Below are positions 15,504-20,703 of a DNA stretch of 20,703 nt, in pieces (positions within the stretch are counted from its first letter, which is position 1; each line of letters begins with the position of its first letter). A program made the position numbers and the translations under genes. Origin of the DNA: JBDTMT01 sp033764095 (GTDB lineage: Bacteria; Desulfobacterota; Binatia; HRBIN30; CADEER01); the NCBI GenBank assembly GCA_033764095.1, contig JANRJF010000246.1, forward strand, positions 1 to 20,703, in the 5' to 3' direction. The notes under the pieces were generated by a model that saw only the letters and a list, made by a program, of their open reading frames with translations, had not been told where the DNA came from and searched no databases.

Positions 15504-15533
15504 ACGATACTCGTCGCGACGCGCGCAGGCCAA
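15504..15533 (-). promoter_or_regulatory. Weak promoter candidate for the glycosidase-like gene
   Basis: TTGGCC (15533-15528) and TATCGT (15509-15504) on the minus strand are 18 bases apart. The predicted start of transcription would be at or next to the GTG codon, giving a leaderless or near-leaderless mRNA. The match is moderate and could be chance. Confidence 0.25.
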
Positions 15534-15600
15534 TCGCGATGACTCGATAGACCGACCGCGGACCCTATGGTACATCTCGTCTTCCGGCGGCTTGCCCCAC

Positions 15601-17370
15601 ATGGTGTCCCCAGCGCATCGTCTCGTGCTCCTCGGCGCGCTGGCGCTCTCTCTCGTCAGCGGATGTTCGGTCATCCGCGGCCCCGGCGAGAGCGCCGCGC
15701 CCGGCGAGATCCTCGAGCTCGGGGCGTCGGAGACGCGGGTGGAGCCGCCGCCGCCCGATGCCGCGGCGCTCGGCGCCTTCCTGGCCGGCACGCTGGCGCT
15801 CAACCGCGGCGACCAGGAGGGAGCGACGGCGGCGTTCGAGGACGCGGTCAAGGCCGATCCGCACACCGCCCTGCTGCGCCAGCGCCTCGCCGGCCTCTAC
15901 GTGCGGCAGGGCAAACTGTCCGAGGCGCTCGAGCAAGCGCAGGCAGCGGTGGTCATCGACCCCAACAACGTCGAGAGCCGGCTGATGCTGGCCGACGTGC
16001 TGTCCACCCTGGGGCGCGACAACGACGCGATTCGCGAATACGAGGCGGTGCTGGCGCTCGATCCCGACCAGGAGCAGGCACGGCTGCTGCTCGGCGTGCT
16101 CTATGCCAAGACCGGCAACACGGCCAAGGCGGAGTCGACGCTCAAGTACCTCATCGACCGCGATCCCGGCTCGTTCCTCGGCTACTACTACCTGGGCCGC
16201 GTCTACGCCTCGACGCAGCAGTTCAAGCAGGCCGAGGAAGCGTACAAGACGGCGCTCAAGATCAATCCCACCGCCGAGCCGGTGCTGGTCGACCTGGCGC
16301 TGCTCTACGAAGCGATGCAGCGACCCGACGACGCCATCGCGGTCTACGAGTCGGTGCTCAAGGCCAACCCGCGGCGCGCCACCATCCGGCGCCGCCTCGG
16401 CGCGCTCTACGCCCGCCAGCGCATGTACGACGACGCGCTGGCGCAGTTCCGCGAGCTGGAGAAGGGCGAGACCGACCAGCAGGAGACGCGCACCAAGATC
16501 GGCCTGCTGTTGCTGGAGACCGGCGAGTACGACCGCGCCGCCAACGAGTTCAGCCTGGTGCTCGGCGCCGAGCCGGACAATGCCAAGGTGCGCTACTACC
16601 TCGCCTCGACCTACGAGCAGCAGGGTGACGTCGACCGCGCGCTGATCGAGTACCGCAAGATCCCGCCCGACCACGAGTGGTACGTCGACGCGCAGCGCAT
16701 GATCGTGCACGCGCTGCAGCAGCGCGGCGATGCCGCCGGCGCCGCCGCGGCGCTGGAGGCGGCGCGCAAGGAGAAGCCCGACGAGGAAGAGCTGGTCGAC
16801 GTGCAGGCGGCGCTGCTGCGCGAGCAGGGCCAGCTGCCGGCGGCGATCGAGCTGATGGAGCAGCTGGTCGCCGCGCAGCCCGACAACGACCGCTATCGCT
16901 TCACGCTCGGCGCCTACTACGACGAGAACAAGCAGCGCGAGAAGTGCATCGAGCAGATGGAGAAGGCCATCGCGCTCAATCCGCAGAACGCGCCGGCGCT
17001 CAACTACCTCGGCTACACCTACGCCGAACAGGGGATCCGGCTGGACGAGGCGGAGTCGCTGGTGCGCCGCGCCCTGGCGATCAGCCCGCACGATGGTTTC
17101 TACGTCGACAGCCTCGGCTGGGTGTACTACCAGCGCGGCGACTACGATGCGGCGGTCGAACAGCTCGAGCGCGCGGTGACGCTGGTCGCCGACGACCCGA
17201 CCATCGCCGAGCACCTCGGCGACGCCTACCGCAAGGCTGGGCGCAGCGGCGACGCGCTGCGCATCTATCGCGACGCGCTCAGCCGCGCCACCGAACCCGA
17301 GCAGACGCAGCGTCTGCGCGGCAAGATCGACGACCTGCAGCGATCGGGGATGCGCCAGGGAGCGTCCTGA
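15601..17370 (+). CDS. TPR-repeat lipoprotein
   Basis: This is a 589-residue lipoprotein made almost entirely of tetratricopeptide repeats. The lipobox LVSGC puts the lipidated cysteine at residue 22 after a short hydrophobic signal. From about residue 52 to 570, a dozen or more 34-residue TPR units follow. Typical examples are ALNRGDQEGATAAFEDAVKA, GLYVRQGKLSEALEQAQAAV and YYQRGDYDAAVEQLERAVTL. Such proteins act as protein-protein scaffolds in the periplasm, attached to the outer or inner membrane. ATG 15601 is chosen because it gives a proper signal peptide. One base separates its stop from the next lipoprotein gene, so the two are translationally coupled and likely function in one envelope process. 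TPR plus LolA/LolB-like lipoprotein pairs are common in delta-proteobacterial relatives; the exact role is unknown. Confidence 0.9.
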   Translation: MVSPAHRLVLLGALALSLVSGCSVIRGPGESAAPGEILELGASETRVEPPPPDAAALGAFLAGTLALNRGDQEGATAAFEDAVKADPHTALLRQRLAGLYVRQGKLSEALEQAQAAVVIDPNNVESRLMLADVLSTLGRDNDAIREYEAVLALDPDQEQARLLLGVLYAKTGNTAKAESTLKYLIDRDPGSFLGYYYLGRVYASTQQFKQAEEAYKTALKINPTAEPVLVDLALLYEAMQRPDDAIAVYESVLKANPRRATIRRRLGALYARQRMYDDALAQFRELEKGETDQQETRTKIGLLLLETGEYDRAANEFSLVLGAEPDNAKVRYYLASTYEQQGDVDRALIEYRKIPPDHEWYVDAQRMIVHALQQRGDAAGAAAALEAARKEKPDEEELVDVQAALLREQGQLPAAIELMEQLVAAQPDNDRYRFTLGAYYDENKQREKCIEQMEKAIALNPQNAPALNYLGYTYAEQGIRLDEAESLVRRALAISPHDGFYVDSLGWVYYQRGDYDAAVEQLERAVTLVADDPTIAEHLGDAYRKAGRSGDALRIYRDALSRATEPEQTQRLRGKIDDLQRSGMRQGAS

Positions 17371-17371
17371 C

Positions 17372-18235
17372 ATGCGCGCGGCCATCGCGGGGCTCGTGAC
17401 CGTGGTGGCGCTGGCCGGTTGCACCGCTCGCCCCGCGCCGTTGCCGACGCGCGGCGCCGCCGGCCCGCTCCCGACAGAGGCGGCGCTGAGCAGCGCGCTC
17501 GCCGCACGCCGCACCGCCCTGCACGGTCTGCGCGCCTGGGCGCGTCTGAGCTACACCTCGCCGGACGAATCGCGCCGCGCCAAGCAGCTGCTGGTCGTCG
17601 AACGCCCCGACCGGCTGCGCTTCGAGGTATTCTCGCCGTTCGGCGCCGTCTTCGTGCTGACCGCCGCCGACGGCGCGCTCGCCGCCTGGGATCGCGGTGA
17701 GGCGGTCGTCTACCGCGGCACCGCCTCGGCCGAGAACCTCGACCGCTACGTCCAGGTCGACCTGCCGGTGCCGACCGCCGTCGACCTGCTGCTCGCCACG
17801 CCGCCGCTGGCGGCCGGTCCGGGCGTGGTCTCCGCCGACGGCGACGCGATCAAGCTCTGGCAGGAGACCAGCAGCGGCGTCACCGCCACCTGGTTCGCCG
17901 CCGACACGCTCGATCCGCTGCGCGTCGAGCACCAGGACGCCGAGGGCCGCGTCCGCCTGCGCACCGTCTACGACACGTGGAGCGCGATCGACGGCGTCCG
18001 CCTGCCCAGCCAGGTGGCGATCGAGCTGCCCGCCAGCCAACGCCGCATCGGCGTCGAGCTGAGCGAGATCGAGATCAACCCGACGCTCGGCGACGCCGTC
18101 TTCGCGCTCGCCACCCCGGCCGGCTCCCGCGAGGTCGCTCTCGACGCGCAGGGAGATTCCGGATTCCCCCCTCTGGAAAAGGGGGGCGAGGGGGGATTTT
18201 TCGACGCCGCGGGCGCGACCGGGCGAGAAGAGTGA
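17372..18235 (+). CDS. LolA/LolB-like (DUF4292-type) outer-membrane lipoprotein
   Basis: This is a 287-residue lipoprotein with lipobox ALAGC (Cys17). The mature part has the half-barrel strand pattern of LolA/LolB-like proteins. The helix ALSSALAARRTALHGLRAWA leads into strands ARLSYTSP, KQLLVVERPDRLRFEVFSPFG and AVFVLTAADG, with later strands RVRLRTVYDTW and PSQVAIELP. These proteins bind lipid or lipoprotein acyl chains at the envelope. The true domain seems to end near residue 262. The last 24 residues, beginning GFPPLEKGGEGGFF, are encoded by the left arm and centre of repeat R7 and are probably a dispensable tail. The stop overlaps the next gene's GTG start in GTGA. It is coupled upstream to the TPR lipoprotein. 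Confidence 0.78.
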   Translation: MRAAIAGLVTVVALAGCTARPAPLPTRGAAGPLPTEAALSSALAARRTALHGLRAWARLSYTSPDESRRAKQLLVVERPDRLRFEVFSPFGAVFVLTAADGALAAWDRGEAVVYRGTASAENLDRYVQVDLPVPTAVDLLLATPPLAAGPGVVSADGDAIKLWQETSSGVTATWFAADTLDPLRVEHQDAEGRVRLRTVYDTWSAIDGVRLPSQVAIELPASQRRIGVELSEIEINPTLGDAVFALATPAGSREVALDAQGDSGFPPLEKGGEGGFFDAAGATGREE

Positions 18236-18283
18236 TTGGGAAATCCCCCCTGACCCCGCTTCTTCAAAGGGGGGGGAGGATCA
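18161..18283. repeat. Inverted repeat R7 (CCCCCC/GGGGGG type) spanning two coding sequences
   Basis: The left arm 18161-18202 and right arm 18238-18283 are imperfect inverted copies built on ATCCCCCCT and AAAGGGGGG blocks. Each arm can also fold on itself by pairing its C-run with its G-run. The left arm and centre encode the last 24 residues of the LolA/LolB-like protein. The right arm starts six bases after the GTG that opens the next gene and encodes the beginning of its signal peptide. Unlike R1-R6 it is read as protein on both sides. Confidence 0.85.
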
Positions 18284-19980
18284 CGCTGTTGCTCCTCCTC
18301 GCCGCCTGTCGCGCCGAGCCGGCGCCGCCGGCGGCGACGCCGATTCCGACCCTGCCGGCGCCGCGCGCCGCGCATCCGCAGCATCTGTTCACCGCCACGG
18401 TCGGCGAGCCGAAGACGTTCAATCCGATCATTGCCACCGACGCGGCGTCGCGCGCGGCGGTGAATGACGTCTTCGACACGCTGCTGCGGCTCGACCCGCG
18501 CAGCGGCGAGATGCAGCCGGCCCTGGCCGAATCGTGGACGCTCGACGCGCGTGGGACGACGCTGACTCTCACGCTGCGCGATGACGTGCGCTGGCACGAC
18601 GGCCAACCGCTCACCGCCGCCGACGTCGCCTTCACCTTCGCGGCGATCAACGACCCACGCGTACCGAGCCCGCTCAAGTCATCGCTGCTGATCGGCGGCC
18701 AGCCGATGGTGGTCGAGGCGGCCGACGCGCGCACCGTGCGCATCAGGCTGGCGGAGCGCTTTGCACCGCTGCTGCACACGCTCGCAGTGCCGATCGTCCC
18801 CAAGCACGTGCTCGGCGCGGCGCTGCGCGACGGCACCTTCGCGCAGCAGTGGGGCACCGACGTGACGCCGCAGGCGATCATCGGCAGCGGGCCCTACCGG
18901 CTCGATCGCTACGAGCCCGGCCGCGGCATCCACCTGGCGCGCAATCCCGACTACTGGATGCGCGACGACGCCGGCCAGCCGCTGCCCTACCTGACCGAAC
19001 AGACGATCCGCATCGTGCCCGATCCGACCACCGCCACGCGCGCCTTCCTCGCCGCCGAGACCGATCTCTACACACCGAGCGGAGAGGAGGTGCGCGCGCT
19101 GCTCGACCGCCAGGAGTCGGGCGGCTTCACGGTGCGCGAGATCGGCGTCGATCCCGGCATGCTGTTCATCGCCTTCAACCGCAATCCCAACCACTACAGG
19201 CAGAACGGCGCCGCCGACCCGCGCCTCGACTGGTTCAGCGATCCCGGTTTCCGCCGCGCCCTGGCACACGCGGTCGACAAGGCGACGATGATCGCCACCG
19301 CGCTGGACGGCTTCGGCGCACCGGCGGTGTCGTTCATCTCCCCCGCCAACGAGCGCTTCTTCGACCCGCACCTGGTCGACTATCCGTTCGACCTGGCGCG
19401 CGCCCGCGCCCTGCTGGAGGACGCGGGATACACCGACCGCGACGGCGACGGCGTGCGCGAGGACCGCGGCGGCCACCCGATCGAGTTCACCCTCACCACC
19501 AACGCCGGCAACCCGGTGCGCGAGCAGATCGCGCGCGTGCTGCAGCACGACTGGCAGGACGGCCTGCATCTGCGCGTCCACGTCGAGCCGCTCGAGCCGG
19601 CGCCGCTGATCGACAAGCTGCAGAGCACCTTCGACTGGGACGCGATGCTGGTCGGCTTCACCGGCAGCCTCGAGCCGCACGACTCCGCCGCCTTCCTGCG
19701 CTCCAGCGGCCCGCTGCACGTCTGGTATCCGAACCAGAGCAAGCCGGCGACGCCATGGGAGGCCGAGATCGACCAGCTGCTCGATCGCGCCACAGCCAGT
19801 ACCGACCTCGACGCGCGCCGCCGCGCCTACTGGCGGATCCAGGAGCTGCTGCACGAGCACCTGCCGATCATCCAGACCGTCCGCCCGCTGCGCTTTGCCG
19901 CCGCCAGCAACGCACTGGAGAACTTCGAGCCGTCGGTGTGGGGCATCTACCGGCCGGAGCGTATCCGCTTCGCCGAGTAG
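18232..19980 (+). CDS. Oligopeptide/dipeptide-binding lipoprotein (SBP family 5)
   Basis: This is the substrate-binding component of a second peptide-type ABC importer, 582 residues from GTG 18232. The start overlaps the upstream stop (GTGA). The signal sequence has a repeat-encoded n-region (residues 3 to about 16), a hydrophobic run ITLLLLLAA and the lipidated Cys26, so this is a lipoprotein. Family 5 landmarks are VGEPKTFNPI, NDVFDTLLRLDPRSGEMQPA, ALAESW, WHDGQPLTAADVAFTF, IGSGPYRLDRYEPGRG, RRALAHAVDKATMI and the C-terminal INEL-like helices. TTG or CTG codons just before LLLLLAAC give too short a signal, so GTG is preferred. The ATPase gene follows after 61 bases; no permease lies between. 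The ligand (peptide, nickel chelate or sugar acid) cannot be told. Confidence 0.88.
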   Translation: MIGKSPLTPLLQRGGRITLLLLLAACRAEPAPPAATPIPTLPAPRAAHPQHLFTATVGEPKTFNPIIATDAASRAAVNDVFDTLLRLDPRSGEMQPALAESWTLDARGTTLTLTLRDDVRWHDGQPLTAADVAFTFAAINDPRVPSPLKSSLLIGGQPMVVEAADARTVRIRLAERFAPLLHTLAVPIVPKHVLGAALRDGTFAQQWGTDVTPQAIIGSGPYRLDRYEPGRGIHLARNPDYWMRDDAGQPLPYLTEQTIRIVPDPTTATRAFLAAETDLYTPSGEEVRALLDRQESGGFTVREIGVDPGMLFIAFNRNPNHYRQNGAADPRLDWFSDPGFRRALAHAVDKATMIATALDGFGAPAVSFISPANERFFDPHLVDYPFDLARARALLEDAGYTDRDGDGVREDRGGHPIEFTLTTNAGNPVREQIARVLQHDWQDGLHLRVHVEPLEPAPLIDKLQSTFDWDAMLVGFTGSLEPHDSAAFLRSSGPLHVWYPNQSKPATPWEAEIDQLLDRATASTDLDARRRAYWRIQELLHEHLPIIQTVRPLRFAAASNALENFEPSVWGIYRPERIRFAE

Positions 19981-20041
19981 CTGCCGGCGGCCGCGCGGGC
20001 GCCGTTTCGTTTCCCGCTCGCATCCGATAACCGGCAACCCG

Positions 20042-20703
20042 ATGCTGCTCGACGTCGCCGACCTCACCATCACCTTCCCGACGCCGGCCGGCGAGGCGGC
20101 GGCGGTCGACGGTGTCGGCCTGACGCTCGCCGCCGGCGAGACGCTCGGCCTGGTCGGCGAGTCGGGCTGCGGCAAGACGCTCACCGCGCTCGCCATCCTG
20201 CGCCTGGTGCCGCCGCCCGGCCGCATCACCGGCGGGCGTATCACCTTCGACGGACGCGAGCTGCTGGCGCTGTCGGCAGCCGAGATGCGGCAGGTGCGCG
20301 GCGGCGCCGTCGGCATGGTGTTCCAGGAGCCGATGACGGCGCTCAACCCGGTGCTCACCGTCGGCGCGCAGATCGCCGAGGCGATCGCGCTGCACGAAAC
20401 GATCGGCCGGCGTGCCGCCGCGGCGCGCGCCATCGAGATGCTGCGGCTGGTCGAGATCGCCGAGCCGCAGCGCCGCGCCGAAGCCTACCCGCACCAGCTG
20501 AGCGGCGGTATGCGCCAGCGCGTCATGTTGGCCATCGCGCTGGCGGCGCGGCCGCGCCTGCTGATCGCCGACGAGCCGACGACGGCGCTCGACGTCACCA
20601 TCCAGGCGCAGATCCTCGACCTGCTGGCGCGGCTGCAGCGGGAACTGGCGATGGCCATCCTGCTGGTCACGCACGATCTCGGCGTGGTCGCCGAGCGCGC
20701 CGA
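20042..20703 (+). CDS. Peptide ABC transporter ATP-binding protein (DppD/OppD type, partial)
   Basis: This is the N-terminal 220 residues of a cytoplasmic ATPase subunit for a peptide/nickel-type importer, cut by the right edge. Walker A is GESGCGKT (39-46), where most family members have GESGSGKS. The Q-loop is Gln96 in VFQEPMTALNP, the signature is LSGGMRQR (154-161), Walker B is LLIADEPT with Asp178, and the D-loop and H-loop follow (TTALD; THD with His212). All catalytic residues are present. It lies 61 bases after the binding-protein gene on the same strand, so they are probably one operon. The remainder, and whether it is a tandem two-ATPase fusion like YejF, lies outside the window. 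Confidence 0.92.
   Translation, partial: MLLDVADLTITFPTPAGEAAAVDGVGLTLAAGETLGLVGESGCGKTLTALAILRLVPPPGRITGGRITFDGRELLALSAAEMRQVRGGAVGMVFQEPMTALNPVLTVGAQIAEAIALHETIGRRAAAARAIEMLRLVEIAEPQRRAEAYPHQLSGGMRQRVMLAIALAARPRLLIADEPTTALDVTIQAQILDLLARLQRELAMAILLVTHDLGVVAERA

Noticed and set aside
15566..15571. TATGGT as a -10 box for the TPR lipoprotein gene
   Set aside because: No acceptable -35 sequence lies at the required distance.
17977..18231. Upstream extension of the peptide-binding protein frame
   Set aside because: It overlaps the LolA/LolB-like coding sequence in another frame and would bury the signal peptide inside the protein.

Overview
This is a GC-rich, gene-dense stretch of a Gram-negative bacterial chromosome. 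Two lipoproteins, one of them of the LolA/LolB type, and two periplasmic binding-protein importers indicate an outer membrane. The gene content and the many short inverted repeats at gene boundaries suggest an uncultivated soil or sediment lineage near the former Deltaproteobacteria (Binatota/Desulfobacterota-like). That placement is inference; no rRNA or marker gene in the window fixes it.

Layout, left to right. (1) 1-3540, minus strand: a Yej-type peptide importer in the order yejA (binding protein), yejB, yejE (permeases); yejE runs off the left edge. (2) 3657-5474, plus: RecQ helicase, divergent from yejA. (3) 5531-7074: an alpha/beta hydrolase (minus) divergent from a VapBC-like toxin-antitoxin pair (plus), bracketed by two repeats of one family. 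(4) 7188-8870, minus: a dynamin-like GTPase, divergent from 9096-10445, a membrane class III nucleotide cyclase. (5) 10464-10976, minus: an NTF2/SnoaL-like protein. (6) 11219-14565, minus: an apparent operon of a TetR regulator, a ferritin-like diiron protein and an unusual DUF547-radical SAM/SPASM fusion, with a clear promoter and palindromic operator in front of the TetR gene. (7) 14675-15496, minus: an exported phosphodiester glycosidase-like protein. (8) 15601-20703, plus: a TPR lipoprotein, a LolA/LolB-like lipoprotein, an oligopeptide-binding lipoprotein and a DppD/OppD-type ATPase cut by the right edge.

The most striking feature is non-coding. Six gene junctions carry a long inverted repeat whose arms are built from two to four copies of a degenerate 8-9 base unit, in at least four sequence families (R1-R6). 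A seventh junction (R7) carries a C/G-run inverted repeat that is translated: it encodes the end of one lipoprotein and the start codon and signal-peptide beginning of the next. An eighth (R8) is a cluster of nested hairpins. The elements occur at convergent, divergent and co-directional junctions, so a simple terminator role does not explain them. No rRNA, tRNA, CRISPR array, insertion sequence or transposase gene was found, and no gap between genes exceeds about 250 bases.
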